Assembly: GCF_000753865.1 (NCBI RefSeq)
Contig: NZ_JQFW01000057.1
Coordinates: 124,628-188,627 of the forward strand
Reading direction: 5' to 3'
Source: Alteromonas sp. LOR
GTDB taxonomy: Bacteria > Pseudomonadota > Gammaproteobacteria > Enterobacterales > Alteromonadaceae
DNA: 64,000 bases
In this document: piece after piece, positions 1 to 9,319 of the stretch
Position numbering within the stretch: the first letter of the stretch is position 1
How the letters are laid out: every line of letters begins with the position of its first letter
Notes under the pieces: generated by a model
The model's database searches: none
What the model saw: only the letters and a program-made list of their open reading frames with translations
What the model was told of the DNA's origin: nothing
Program-made: the position numbers and the translations under genes

Positions 1-611
1 ATTTGCAAGACAACGACGCACAGCGCCGTGGTCGGGCGTCTGTCTGGAGCCGGTTTGGAAAAGACATCGCGCTGTGCGCAGGTGACTTAATGCTGTCAAA
101 GGCCTACGGCGCTTTGAGCGATATTGAAGACGTTGCAAAACTTCCTGCTTTAATTCGCTGTGTAAGCAACAATGTTTCCAAAACTATCGAAGGTCAGTGC
201 AAGGATATCCATCAACAGGTTAAATCACTTGCCGACTTTGAAATTATCGCAGCAGAGAAATCTGGGCCTCTTCTACAGCTATCTCTAGCGCTACCGCTCG
301 TTGCAGCTAATTATGAAAGCGCAGTCGACAAAGCCAGTGAAGCCATTCGCCAGTTTGCAATAGCCTATCAAATCGCTGATGACATGGATGATTGGCAGGC
401 AGATTTAGCCAATGGTCAGCTCAATGTGGTTAATTTATTGGCCAGAGAATCTGATCACGACCAGGCCATTGAACTGGCTAGAACGCGAGCGCAGTATTTA
501 CTTAAACGCTGCGAACTTGAATTGAAAGAATTACCCGCTAATTGTGGCGAGTCTGCGATAAAAGCGTGTCAGCTTTTGTTCAAGACAGTGTGTAGGAGCC
601 AAAATGAATAA
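1..611 (+). CDS. crtE: Geranylgeranyl diphosphate synthase, C-terminal part (cut by window edge)
   Basis: Trans-prenyltransferase that condenses isoprenyl diphosphates to GGPP, the precursor of phytoene; cytosolic. The open frame runs off the left edge, so only about the last 203 codons are present. The first visible residues, LQDNDAQRRGR, are the end of the first Asp-rich motif (DDxxD) followed by the conserved RRG. The second Asp-rich motif DDMDD is at about residues 126-130 of the visible part, and the GDLML segment typical of the family is also present. It overlaps crtI by 8 bp, so it belongs to the crt operon. The TTG at base 3 is almost certainly an internal Leu codon, not a start. Assignment as GGPP rather than FPP synthase rests on the crt context. 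Confidence 0.93.
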   Translation, partial: LQDNDAQRRGRASVWSRFGKDIALCAGDLMLSKAYGALSDIEDVAKLPALIRCVSNNVSKTIEGQCKDIHQQVKSLADFEIIAAEKSGPLLQLSLALPLVAANYESAVDKASEAIRQFAIAYQIADDMDDWQADLANGQLNVVNLLARESDHDQAIELARTRAQYLLKRCELELKELPANCGESAIKACQLLFKTVCRSQNE

Positions 612-2214
612 AGCAGTAGTCATTGGAGCCGGGTTTGGCGGCATAGCATCGGCCTTGCGTATGAAAGCAAAAGGCTACGACGTTACTTTAGTCGACCGCC
701 AAAATGAATTGGGCGGGCGAGCACGGGTTTTTCGTCGCAACGGCTTTGTTTTTGATGCAGGTCCTACCGTGATTACTGCACCTTTCTTATTCGAAGAGTT
801 ATTCGAACTTTTCGGAAAGAAAATTGAAGACTACATAGATATTGTGCCCGTAGAGCCTTGGTATAAATTTGCGTACCCCGATGGCGATACGTTTAACTAC
901 GGCGGCACACTTGAAGATACGTTAGAAGAAATTAGGCGTATTTGCCCAGAAGATGAGAACGGCTACCTCGAACTATTAAAAGAATCAGAAGCTATCTTTG
1001 ATATTGGTTTTAGCCAATTGGCAGATAAACCTTTCCATACACTTTCTAGCATGGTCTCCCAAATTCCCAATCTCGCCAAGCTTCGTTGCTATCGCAACGT
1101 GTGGCAGCTAGTGTGCGAACACTTAAAAAGTGAAAAGCTGCGCCAAGCCTTTTCTATTCAGCCTTTGCTGGTTGGCGGCAACCCATTTGACACTACCTGT
1201 ATTTATAACCTAATCCATTTCTTAGAGAGAAAGTGGGCAATTCATTTTGCTATGGGTGGCACCGGCGCATTAGTTCAGGCGCTAGGCAAGCTGATGGAAG
1301 AAGAAGGCATTAACATTCAGCTAAACACCACTATTACGGGTATCGAAACTGAAAATAAGAAAGCCACAAAAGTGCACTGCGAATCGGGTGCCATTGACTG
1401 CGATACCCTAGTGTCGAATATCGATCCAAAATACCTTTATTCAAAACTGATTAAAAAAGAAGATCAAAAACTGTCAGCTCGGATAAAAACCAAGCATGCC
1501 AAGCTCTCCATGGGACTGTACGTTTTATATTTTGGTACTACCAAAAAATTTGAAGACATAGCTCACCACACCATTTGGTTAGGCAAGCGTTACGAGCCAC
1601 TTTTAGATGATATCTTTAATAAGAAAGTGTTAGCAGACGATTTTTCCCTATATTTACATCGCCCAACAGCCACAGATCCTAGTATGGCGCCCGAGGGTTG
1701 CGATAGCTTTTATGTGTTATCTCCTGTTCCCAACTTGTCATCCGAGACACAATGGGAAGACATTCGTGAAGAGTATGCAGAGAAAATTATAAAGGCTCTC
1801 GAATCATCTATCATGCCGGGTCTTAGCGACTGTATTGTTGAACAATTTGACATGACACCTAAAGAATTTTCTGAAGAGTATTTAAGTGTAGAGGGCGCAG
1901 GTTTTTCAATTGCTCCCACCCTTACTCAATCGGCGTGGTTTAGATTTCACAACAAATCAGAAGGAATAGAGAATCTTTATCTGTGTGGTGCAGGGACCCA
2001 TCCTGGGGCAGGGTTACCCGGCGTACTTTCCTCTGCAAAAGTGGTAGAAAGCCTAATTCCTAGCGTGGTGCCTAATAAAACCCATGAAACGGCATCAACA
2101 AAAGCACAAGAGGTTAAACCTGTGTCCGTTGCACATTCAACGAATTGCAATGTTACCCAGTCAAGCTTGTCCGCATCTCCCGAATTACAGGGTGGGGGCG
2201 TGAATGCAAAATGA
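604..2214 (+). CDS. crtI: Phytoene desaturase (lycopene-forming)
   Basis: FAD-dependent desaturase converting phytoene to lycopene. The N-terminal Rossmann motif GAGFGG is at residues 8-13, followed by the acidic end of the beta-alpha-beta unit (VDRQNELGGRA). The CrtI C-terminal signature GAGTHPGAGLPGV is at about residues 462-474. At 536 aa it is longer than the roughly 490-510 aa usual for bacterial CrtI: about 45 residues rich in Ser, Thr, Val and Gln follow the last conserved helix. Its ATG lies inside the end of crtE (8 bp overlap) and its stop lies inside crtB (11 bp overlap), which points to translational coupling. The number of desaturation steps cannot be read from sequence, but crtY downstream implies lycopene. 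Confidence 0.95.
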   Translation: MNKAVVIGAGFGGIASALRMKAKGYDVTLVDRQNELGGRARVFRRNGFVFDAGPTVITAPFLFEELFELFGKKIEDYIDIVPVEPWYKFAYPDGDTFNYGGTLEDTLEEIRRICPEDENGYLELLKESEAIFDIGFSQLADKPFHTLSSMVSQIPNLAKLRCYRNVWQLVCEHLKSEKLRQAFSIQPLLVGGNPFDTTCIYNLIHFLERKWAIHFAMGGTGALVQALGKLMEEEGINIQLNTTITGIETENKKATKVHCESGAIDCDTLVSNIDPKYLYSKLIKKEDQKLSARIKTKHAKLSMGLYVLYFGTTKKFEDIAHHTIWLGKRYEPLLDDIFNKKVLADDFSLYLHRPTATDPSMAPEGCDSFYVLSPVPNLSSETQWEDIREEYAEKIIKALESSIMPGLSDCIVEQFDMTPKEFSEEYLSVEGAGFSIAPTLTQSAWFRFHNKSEGIENLYLCGAGTHPGAGLPGVLSSAKVVESLIPSVVPNKTHETASTKAQEVKPVSVAHSTNCNVTQSSLSASPELQGGGVNAK

Positions 2215-3118
2215 AGGGGTGGCATTAGCAACACTCGCTAAACATGGTAAGTCTTTTCGTTTTGCAGGATATTTTTTGCCTGAAGAAAGACTTAATCAGG
2301 CCGCCCGTCTTTACGCCTTTTGTCGCTGGGTTGATGATATAGCGGATGAAAGTAGCGACAAACAGCTCGCTAAGACAGAGCTGGAAACTATTCAGCGCGC
2401 TATTGAAACCGACACCGTATTATGCGCAAACACGGCAGATTTTCTGTCATTGCAGCGTGAGCTCGGCTTTTCTTCGACGCTTCCTATACAGCTTATAGAG
2501 GGGGTGAAACAAGATTTATACACCGTGGATTTTAAAACGCAGGATGACCTTATCAGGTATGCCTACCGGGTAGCAGGCGTAGTGGGGCTAATGATGTGTC
2601 CCATTTTAGGCGCTGAAGAGAAAGGGCTGCCTTATGCCACCAACCTCGGCATTGGCATGCAGCTTACCAATATAGCAAGAGACGTTTTTGAAGATGCGCA
2701 GATGGGAAGACGATATATTCCCCACAGCTGGTGCGATGTGTCTGCTGAAGATATTGTGGAAAATTCCGTTACTACGCAGCAAAAAGTAATAGATGCCACA
2801 AAGCGGTTACTGGCATTGAGTGAGTGTTACTATAATAGTGGTTGGCAAGGATTAAGGTACTTACCTAAAAATAGCAGAAATGCCATTGCCATCGCTGCTT
2901 CAGTTTACCGCGAAATAGGCATTAAGCTAGCGGCAAGTCATAACTATGCGTATTGGGAAGGAAGAACGCGGGTAGGGTTACCCAAGAAAGTACTGATTGC
3001 CTCTTCTGTAATGGTGAGAGGTGGCTACCCTGTATTTGCTGAAAAGCGTGCACCAAGTATTGATGTGCTTCACGCCTCCATTACCGACCTGCAGCCCGCT
3101 AGCATAATTAATGACTAA
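2204..3118 (+). CDS. crtB: Phytoene synthase
   Basis: Squalene/phytoene synthase family enzyme joining two GGPP molecules head to head to give 15-cis-phytoene. Both Mg-binding Asp-rich motifs are visible: DDIAD at about residues 44-48 (within YAFCRWVDDIADE) and DVFED at about 160-164 (within TNIARDVFEDAQMGRRYIP). Length (304 aa) fits the family. The start codon lies 11 bp inside crtI and the stop overlaps crtY by 8 bp. It sits in the middle of the compact crtEIBY-blh operon. Confidence 0.95.
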   Translation: MQNEGVALATLAKHGKSFRFAGYFLPEERLNQAARLYAFCRWVDDIADESSDKQLAKTELETIQRAIETDTVLCANTADFLSLQRELGFSSTLPIQLIEGVKQDLYTVDFKTQDDLIRYAYRVAGVVGLMMCPILGAEEKGLPYATNLGIGMQLTNIARDVFEDAQMGRRYIPHSWCDVSAEDIVENSVTTQQKVIDATKRLLALSECYYNSGWQGLRYLPKNSRNAIAIAASVYREIGIKLAASHNYAYWEGRTRVGLPKKVLIASSVMVRGGYPVFAEKRAPSIDVLHASITDLQPASIIND

Positions 3119-4301
3119 TGATAACGTAGACATTATTATCCGCGGGGCAGGGTTATCAGGCATATCCCTGCTTTTAGCGTTAACAGAACAAGGCTACTCA
3201 GGAAACGTATTAGTCGTTGAAAAGCGCGCTAAACCCGAAACACAAAAAACATGGTGTTTCTGGGGCGAGCAAAATATTTCTTCCTCCCTACATCACTTAA
3301 TTAAACGCCGCTGGTTTTCATGGTCATTCTCAAATGGCCGTCAAGAATATCACCACTGTACACAATCAAATGAACACGCTTACTGCTGCTTACAGGCCGA
3401 AGATTTTTATCGATACGCCTTTGACAAGCTCAAAGGCCTGCCCACCATAGAATGGCTATGGAATACCGATAGTGAGTTGATTAATTCTGTAGATGCCAAT
3501 GCTCATGCCGATACTCATGCCGATACGCAGGCCAGCGCCAATAGTGTTGAGCTAGCGCTGAACGGCCGGCGAGTTTCAGCGTCCTTTGGGTTTGACAGTG
3601 CGTGTGGTATTTCTCTGCCAGAAGGTAATACCATTAATCAGTATTTTGTTGGTGCGTGGGTGAAAACGTCCACTCATTCGTTTAACGCAAAAAAGGCCGC
3701 ACTGATGTCAAACATGACCGCTGATGAAAGCTGTTTTGAGTTCACCTATATTTTACCCTTCGATGCAGACTATGCACTTATTGAGCTAACTCGCTTTTCA
3801 ATGCGCGATGAATCCCTTGCCGATATGCAGTCTGCCTGTGAGAAAATAGTTAATAATGGTGATTATGGCAATGATGTGGTTATTGAAAAGTGGGAGAAAG
3901 GTGTGCTTTCAATGGACACACGAATAGCCCCCGTTAAGGTAGGCAATTGGAATTGTATTGGTGCGCGAGGCAGTATGATTAGAGCGTCGTCTGGGTATGC
4001 GTTTTTAACCATTCAGCGTTGGGCGGAAAAAACAGCCCAAAGCCTCTGCAGTGAAAACAAACTATCTCTCGCCAAGCCTATATCGCCGCTATACTCTGCA
4101 TTAGACTCTCTATTTTTGAAGGTAATGAGAAAAAACATGGCGCTGTCCCCAACGCTCTTCAACGCAATGGCTAAAAATGTGGGTGCTGATGTGTTTGCCC
4201 GCTTTATGACAGAGAGCGCTACTTTTTCAGACGTACTGTCTATCATCAAGGCTATGCCGATTAGACCGTTCGTCAAAGCGCTTTTTACCCCTGAGCACTA
4301 A
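3111..4301 (+). CDS. crtY: Lycopene beta-cyclase
   Basis: FAD/NAD(P)-dependent cyclase turning both ends of lycopene into beta-rings to give beta-carotene. A Rossmann motif GAGLSG is at about residues 12-17, followed by the conserved TWCFW segment near residue 46 that typifies CrtY-type cyclases. Length (396 aa) is normal. A local 12-bp duplication around 3500-3530 gives the residue repeat HADTHADT in what is probably a surface loop. The stop shares one base with the ATG of blh (TAATG). Position between crtB and blh agrees with pathway order. Confidence 0.93.
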   Translation: MTNDNVDIIIRGAGLSGISLLLALTEQGYSGNVLVVEKRAKPETQKTWCFWGEQNISSSLHHLIKRRWFSWSFSNGRQEYHHCTQSNEHAYCCLQAEDFYRYAFDKLKGLPTIEWLWNTDSELINSVDANAHADTHADTQASANSVELALNGRRVSASFGFDSACGISLPEGNTINQYFVGAWVKTSTHSFNAKKAALMSNMTADESCFEFTYILPFDADYALIELTRFSMRDESLADMQSACEKIVNNGDYGNDVVIEKWEKGVLSMDTRIAPVKVGNWNCIGARGSMIRASSGYAFLTIQRWAEKTAQSLCSENKLSLAKPISPLYSALDSLFLKVMRKNMALSPTLFNAMAKNVGADVFARFMTESATFSDVLSIIKAMPIRPFVKALFTPEH

Positions 4302-5176
4302 TGAATACCCATCGGCTTTTTAATTACTTTACGATTTCAAGTATCGTGCTTTGTATAGCCTGGTACGCGGCCTTTCCCATTTCAAATGATGGGATAGGCA
4401 TAGCGGCTCTCATTGTAATTTTCATCATGGGAATGCCTCATGGTGCACTAGATATCCTTATGCTTAAGTCTTTAAGCAAGCAAGACATGGGAAAATTTCG
4501 CTTCAGCTATGCCGTGAAGCTCAGCCTACTTGTTTGCGTGTACACCGTATTAGTGGCGATGGCGTTTTTTGCATGGATGCTGTTGCCAACAGTGTGCCTC
4601 TTAGTGTTTTTAACTATTGGGGTTGCCCACTTCAGGCACGACTGGCAGCAAACACGTTCGACACCCGCATGGTGTCTCAGTACCGTGGTGGTGACAGCCC
4701 CATCGTTGGTGTACTCACAGCGTCTTGTAGATGTTTTTGAATGGCTTTTTTTACCCGCCTACCATGCGTCTATTATCCCTTTAGGCATGCAGGTGATAGC
4801 AGTGCTGTGCATTGCAATTGTATTGGCTTATTGGTTAAAAAACAGTATTGAGACGACAGTTGTTAAGAACATGATTATTGTTGTGATGTGCGCCTGCGTG
4901 CTGCCGCCGCTTGTCTTTTTCACGCTGTACTTTTGTATTGTTCACTCTGTTTACCACACAGTGTTAGTGCAAAAAGCAATGCAGATGAATTTCAAAAGTC
5001 TGGCTGTTGCCACGCTTATTCCCATGCTAGGAACTGTTGCGATTTTTAGCGTGGCCTATTGGTATTTTATCGAAACAGAAGCGTTGAGTGTGTACTACCC
5101 GCTTATCTTTATCGGGCTGTTTGCAGTAACGTGCCCCCATGTGTTGCTCACACACCTTTGTAACCGCAATAGCTAG
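4301..5176 (+). CDS. blh: Beta-carotene 15,15'-dioxygenase, Brp/Blh family
   Basis: Membrane iron dioxygenase that splits beta-carotene into two retinal molecules. The 291-aa protein is very hydrophobic with several predicted membrane helices. The family's conserved histidines appear in MPHGALD (His47), HFRHDW (His110, His113), the VHSVYH pair (His215, His219) and a C-terminal THL. These match the pattern of iron-ligand histidines described for bacterial Blh. It is the last gene of the operon and starts on the final base of the crtY stop. Its presence implies a need for retinal, normally for a microbial rhodopsin; none is encoded in this window. Confidence 0.93.
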   Translation: MNTHRLFNYFTISSIVLCIAWYAAFPISNDGIGIAALIVIFIMGMPHGALDILMLKSLSKQDMGKFRFSYAVKLSLLVCVYTVLVAMAFFAWMLLPTVCLLVFLTIGVAHFRHDWQQTRSTPAWCLSTVVVTAPSLVYSQRLVDVFEWLFLPAYHASIIPLGMQVIAVLCIAIVLAYWLKNSIETTVVKNMIIVVMCACVLPPLVFFTLYFCIVHSVYHTVLVQKAMQMNFKSLAVATLIPMLGTVAIFSVAYWYFIETEALSVYYPLIFIGLFAVTCPHVLLTHLCNRNS

Positions 5177-5742
5177 GCATCATGCGTTGGCTTTTGTTCT
5201 CTGGCACTCACAAAGCGCTTTAGTAAATCTGCAAACCAAGCAGTATAGCTGTGTGGGTTTTGTGATAACTCAGCCTTAATGTCTTGTTCGCTTACCCAGC
5301 GAGTGGCGCTGACTTCATCAGGGTTAGGTGATAGAGCGACGTCGTTGTCATTGCAATACTGAACGAAAATATGATCGTACTCATGCTCAGTAAGCCCGTT
5401 ATCTAATGACGCTTTGTATGTCATTGCGCCAACGTACTCAGGGTTAGGTAAATGGGTAACACCTAGCTCTTCAAAAACGCGACGCTTTACCGCACTATCA
5501 AGCCTTTCCCCTTCTCGAGGGTGAGAACAACAGGCATTACTCCATTTGCCACCGCTGTGGTATTTATCACTGGCTCTTTGTTGTAGTAAATGTTCAAAGC
5601 CGTTTTCGGTTTTTCTCACTAGCATCAGTGAAAAGGCAAGGTGAAGAAGGCCGTGTTGATGAGCTTGGAGTTTCTCACATGTACCAACCATATTGCCCAT
5701 CGAATTGACTAACACTACTGACTCATTCATAACAATACTCAT
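5173..5742 (-). CDS. idi: Isopentenyl-diphosphate delta-isomerase, type I
   Basis: Nudix-fold enzyme interconverting IPP and DMAPP, supplying the allylic primer for CrtE. Visible motifs: the active-site Cys segment NACCSHP (Cys71/72), the REGE and FEELG parts of the Nudix-like box, and the TEHEYDH motif with the catalytic Glu. 189 aa is normal. It is convergent with blh, and the two genes share a CTAG palindrome (5173-5176) that supplies the TAG stop of both. An in-frame Met at codon 5 is an alternative start. Link to the carotenoid pathway is by function and neighbourhood. Confidence 0.95.
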   Translation of the reverse strand: MSIVMNESVVLVNSMGNMVGTCEKLQAHQHGLLHLAFSLMLVRKTENGFEHLLQQRASDKYHSGGKWSNACCSHPREGERLDSAVKRRVFEELGVTHLPNPEYVGAMTYKASLDNGLTEHEYDHIFVQYCNDNDVALSPNPDEVSATRWVSEQDIKAELSQNPHSYTAWFADLLKRFVSAREQKPTHDA

Positions 5743-5956
5743 CTAAAAGAACCTGCCCAATATTTATTAATATATACGGGTGGGGGACAATATGGTTTTA
5801 CATTAGTTGAAGTAAGTCGGCATGAAGCGCTGCTTTGCAATAGCAGTGATTTTTCTACCGCTTAAATTCAAATTATGTACGAGGAGGTAAGGGCGCTTTA
5901 TTGATTGGTGTGATGCTTGTGTTTCATCACGCTATTTGTTGCGAAGCTGTGTGTTA

Positions 5957-7831
5957 TCAGGAATTAAGCAATACGTCGAGTTCATGTTTTGGTATGGGCT
6001 TGCTCCAAAGGTAGCCTTGTCCAATATCGCAACCAAGCTCAATAAGCTTAGCTTTTGCTGCTTCGTTTTCCACGCCCTCTGCTACAACCTGCATGTCTAA
6101 GCTCTTTGCCATATTCATGATGGCAGACACTAAGGTTTCGTGTTTTTGGTCGATGCCGAGAGTAGTGATAAAAATCTTATCAATTTTTAATTTTCCGGCG
6201 TTAAACGCTCGCAGGTAGTTTAAGTTGGAATAGCCTGTACCAAAGTCATCAATAGAAAACTGAACGCCAAGCTGTTTAATGTGTTCCAGCTGCTTTCTAA
6301 TGTTTCCGTGATCATCTGCTAGGATGCTTTCTGTTAGTTCAAGTTCAAGAGATGCGGCAGGCAAGCCACTTTTTTGCAATGCTGACTTAACAATACCGGG
6401 CAGTGAATTATCCCTAAACTGTGAAAAATACAGATTTACCGCCACGGATAAATATTTGTTGCCAATACTGTGTTGGTAAGCACAATATTCACAGGCTTCT
6501 GTGAGCACAAATGCGCCTAGTTGATTAATGAGTCCGCTGCTTTCGGCAACGGGAATAAATTGGTCGGGGAAAATAAGACTGCCGTCTTCTTGCGGCCATC
6601 TTACCAAGGCTTCCATAGCGCACACTTTTCCCGTTTCGAGCGCAATTAAAGGTTGGTAGTACACCGCTAGTTTATTATGTAATACGGCAGGGCGTAATTG
6701 CTGTAGTAAGTTAAACAGCACGTCACTGCGCTCATCGAGTGCGGCATTGTAATACTCAAACCGGTTTCGTCCTTTGCGTTTCGACTCGTACATGGCCACA
6801 TCAGCTTTACGGCAAAGCTGCTTAAACGTCGTTCCATCATCTGGTGCGCAGGCTATTCCTATTGACGCAGAAACTACTATTTTGGCTTCTAATACTTCAA
6901 ATTCAGTGCTGCACCACGCAATTAGGTTTGTGCAAAGCGCATCGACTTGATTTTTATCGGTTACACCGGCTGACAGCACAATGAATTCATCACCCCCAAA
7001 GCGAATGAGGCACTGATCATCGTTTAAATGCTGACTAACGGTTTGCGCAATGTTTTGTAAAAACTTATCGCCTGCAGCGTGGCCTAACGCATCATTAATA
7101 GGCTTGAAGTTATCTAAATCAATAAACAGTAGTGCCAATTTAGTCTGGGATGGGTTGTTTTTTTCCAGCATGGTCGAAAAAAGTCGCTCACCACATAAGC
7201 GGTTGGGTAAATCTGTAAGGGGATCGTGCAGTGCAAGGTGCTGTACCTGAAGCCGGCTTTCTTCTGCTTTTGTGTTTTCTATTTGCAGTGACTGCAGCAG
7301 ATTCCTGATGTCTTGTACCAAGATGTACACGCAGAAACCAGTGAATATAAAAAGAATCATGATAAATATGACGTGGGACCACGTCACTGACGGGGCGTGG
7401 GGAACCACCACGCCTTCAATAGCCAACCAAGCCAGCAACACACACTGCAATAGCACTGAAGTCAGCGTGGTTAAAAATAGACGTCTATCGCCAAGGATGG
7501 CAGAAAAGATGATCACGCTTGGATAGCCCAGCATGGCCAGATCGAATACACCAGCGCCAGTTATCGACAACAGGAACAGCATAAGCGAGATTGATATTAA
7601 GAATAGGTAGTTACATAGGTTCGAATATCGCCAAACCGACAAACAGGTAGTAGCCACAAGAGAAAGCAAACCGAATGAAAAAATATAAACTGCAAGCCCA
7701 CGGGCAAAGAGAAGGGCGATAAATAAACTTACGCTCGCGATAACGCAGGTTTGCACTAACCTTTGTTGTTTCACAAGTATCATCTTACCGCTTGATGTTA
7801 CTGAAGAGGGCTCTGCTTTTCTATCCAACAT
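5957..7831 (-). CDS. Membrane GGDEF-EAL protein (cyclic-di-GMP turnover)
   Basis: Predicted inner-membrane diguanylate cyclase/phosphodiesterase. Residues about 25-178 form five or six hydrophobic segments, an integral-membrane sensor of no family I recognise. A short linker leads to the GGDEF domain (about 200-365; GGDEF at 279-283 intact). The inhibitory RxxD site that normally precedes it is absent (Asn-Asp-Asp-Gln there). The EAL domain follows (about 380-620), with EAL at 407-409, DDFGTGYSN and AEGVEN conserved, so phosphodiesterase activity is plausible. Both active sites look intact, so which activity dominates cannot be told. It is monocistronic; no terminator with a T-run is obvious downstream. 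Confidence 0.93.
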   Translation of the reverse strand: MLDRKAEPSSVTSSGKMILVKQQRLVQTCVIASVSLFIALLFARGLAVYIFSFGLLSLVATTCLSVWRYSNLCNYLFLISISLMLFLLSITGAGVFDLAMLGYPSVIIFSAILGDRRLFLTTLTSVLLQCVLLAWLAIEGVVVPHAPSVTWSHVIFIMILFIFTGFCVYILVQDIRNLLQSLQIENTKAEESRLQVQHLALHDPLTDLPNRLCGERLFSTMLEKNNPSQTKLALLFIDLDNFKPINDALGHAAGDKFLQNIAQTVSQHLNDDQCLIRFGGDEFIVLSAGVTDKNQVDALCTNLIAWCSTEFEVLEAKIVVSASIGIACAPDDGTTFKQLCRKADVAMYESKRKGRNRFEYYNAALDERSDVLFNLLQQLRPAVLHNKLAVYYQPLIALETGKVCAMEALVRWPQEDGSLIFPDQFIPVAESSGLINQLGAFVLTEACEYCAYQHSIGNKYLSVAVNLYFSQFRDNSLPGIVKSALQKSGLPAASLELELTESILADDHGNIRKQLEHIKQLGVQFSIDDFGTGYSNLNYLRAFNAGKLKIDKIFITTLGIDQKHETLVSAIMNMAKSLDMQVVAEGVENEAAKAKLIELGCDIGQGYLWSKPIPKHELDVLLNS

Positions 7832-8145
7832 GATGATAGTCCTAACCCATATATTGATTAATACAGTAACGGTTAGGGGGCAAAAATCAAGAAAGTAATG
7901 CGACCAAAACAGATTATGAGGATTCTGCGGCTAGTATGGATTCTTGAAGACGAGGTAAAAAAGGAAGAGGAAAACAAAGGCTAGGCGGATTAAAAAGAGC
8001 ACAAACCCGCGCTAATAAGCAGACTCATTTGTTCTACATATTAGCGCGTTATTGATACCTACTCGCTTTATCTACTAGCTTAGGCGTGTGCGCTACTTGT
8101 ACTAGCGCTTTAGCGCACTTAGCCTAAAACTTGGGAGTTTAAGCG
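7832..8145. other. Intergenic spacer with two inverted repeats
   Basis: No gene seen. It contains a perfect 10-bp inverted repeat (arms 8008-8017 and 8039-8048, CGCGCTAATA/TATTAGCGCG, 21-nt loop). A second, imperfect one follows (8081-8094 with 8112-8126) just beyond the end of the aldehyde reductase gene. Neither is followed by a T-run on either strand, so they are not classical intrinsic terminators. The part near 7832 should hold the promoter of the GGDEF-EAL gene. Confidence 0.6.
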
Positions 8146-9300
8146 TTAGGCTGCCAGCGTGAGAATTTCTCTTGCCTTTACTAGGTCAATATCGCCGTGC
8201 TCACCAAGCGCTGTTAGGCCGTTGCGCTCTAAGTTATCAACCAATCCATCAATGGCTGTTTTATCGATATCATAATCAGATAAGCGAGTTTTGACCTGCA
8301 TTGTTTCAAAGAAATCTTGAACGGCTTTAATAGTCAAATCTATCGCCTTTTCTTCATTTTGTTCTGAGATATTAAATACGCGCTCACCAAGCTGCAAAAT
8401 CTTCTCTTTTTTGCTGTCTCGCTGCACATACATTAGTGACGGTAGCACGATAGCTAGCGTTACCGCATGGTCTAAACCGTGAAGTGCCGTCAATTCATGG
8501 CCAATCATGTGAGTGCCCCAATCTTGTGGAACGCCTTTGCCAATAAGACCATTCAACGCCATTGTCGCTGACCACATTACGTTAGCTCTTACGTCGTAAT
8601 CAGTAGGTGTTGCTAGTGACTTAGGACCTTCTTCAATAAGCGTTTGCAAAATGCCTTCTGCAAACCTGTCTTGTAACGGCGCGTTAACTGAGTAGGTAAG
8701 GTACTGCTCAATAACGTGCACAAAAGCGTCTACCACACCATTTGATACCTGTCGCATCGGTAGCGAATAGGTAAATTCAGGGTCAAGTACTGCAAATACC
8801 GGCTGTACAGACTCAGATGAAAACGCGCGCTTCTGTGAGGTTTCTTTGCGATTTACCACTGAATTACCGTTACTTTCTGAGCCAGTTGCAGGCAGTGTAA
8901 GTACGGCACCAATAGGTAATGGATTTTCAAACGGTGCTTCTTTAATTAAGATATCCCAAGGGTCGCCAGCAAAGTTAACCGCAGCAGCGACAAATTTTGC
9001 ACCGTCGATTACACTTCCGCCACCCACAGCAAGGATAAAGTTAACCTTGTTTTCACGAGCCACCTCAACGGCTTTCATCAGCGTCGAAAATTCCGGGTTT
9101 GGCTCAACACCGTGAAACTCTACAACTTCGGCATCGCCAAGTGCTTCTAGGGTTTTATCGTAAATGCCGTTCTTTTTAATCGAGCCACCACCGTAAAGAA
9201 ATAGCACCTTCGCATTGTGCGGTAAACGAGAGGCTACTTCACTGAGTTGGCCCTTTCCAAAAAGCACTTCTGTTTGATTTTTAAATGTAAAATTAAGCAT
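8146..9300 (-). CDS. yqhD: Iron-containing alcohol dehydrogenase, YqhD-like NADPH-dependent aldehyde reductase
   Basis: Group III metal-dependent alcohol dehydrogenase reducing aldehydes with NADPH; cytosolic. From the chosen start it is 384 aa, close to E. coli YqhD (387 aa), and it matches along its whole length. Visible: the YGGGSIKKNG turn, the nucleotide-binding GGGSVIDG, the TLPATGSESN block, and metal ligands in VVDAFVH (Asp, His) and in GHELTALHGLDH (two His). The open frame extends 11 codons further up, but AAGGA lies 13 nt before this ATG and the extension would overlap the upstream gene. It follows the DJ-1-like gene by 19 bp, suggesting a two-gene aldehyde-detoxifying operon opposite a LysR gene. 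Confidence 0.92.
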   Translation of the reverse strand: MLNFTFKNQTEVLFGKGQLSEVASRLPHNAKVLFLYGGGSIKKNGIYDKTLEALGDAEVVEFHGVEPNPEFSTLMKAVEVARENKVNFILAVGGGSVIDGAKFVAAAVNFAGDPWDILIKEAPFENPLPIGAVLTLPATGSESNGNSVVNRKETSQKRAFSSESVQPVFAVLDPEFTYSLPMRQVSNGVVDAFVHVIEQYLTYSVNAPLQDRFAEGILQTLIEEGPKSLATPTDYDVRANVMWSATMALNGLIGKGVPQDWGTHMIGHELTALHGLDHAVTLAIVLPSLMYVQRDSKKEKILQLGERVFNISEQNEEKAIDLTIKAVQDFFETMQVKTRLSDYDIDKTAIDGLVDNLERNGLTALGEHGDIDLVKAREILTLAA

Positions 9301-9319
9301 AGTCAGTTTTTCGTCCTTA

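Noticed and set aside
5909..5931. Terminator after the GGDEF-EAL gene (GTGATG/CATCAC)
   Set aside because: Only a 6-bp stem with a 9-nt loop and no T-run; too weak to list.
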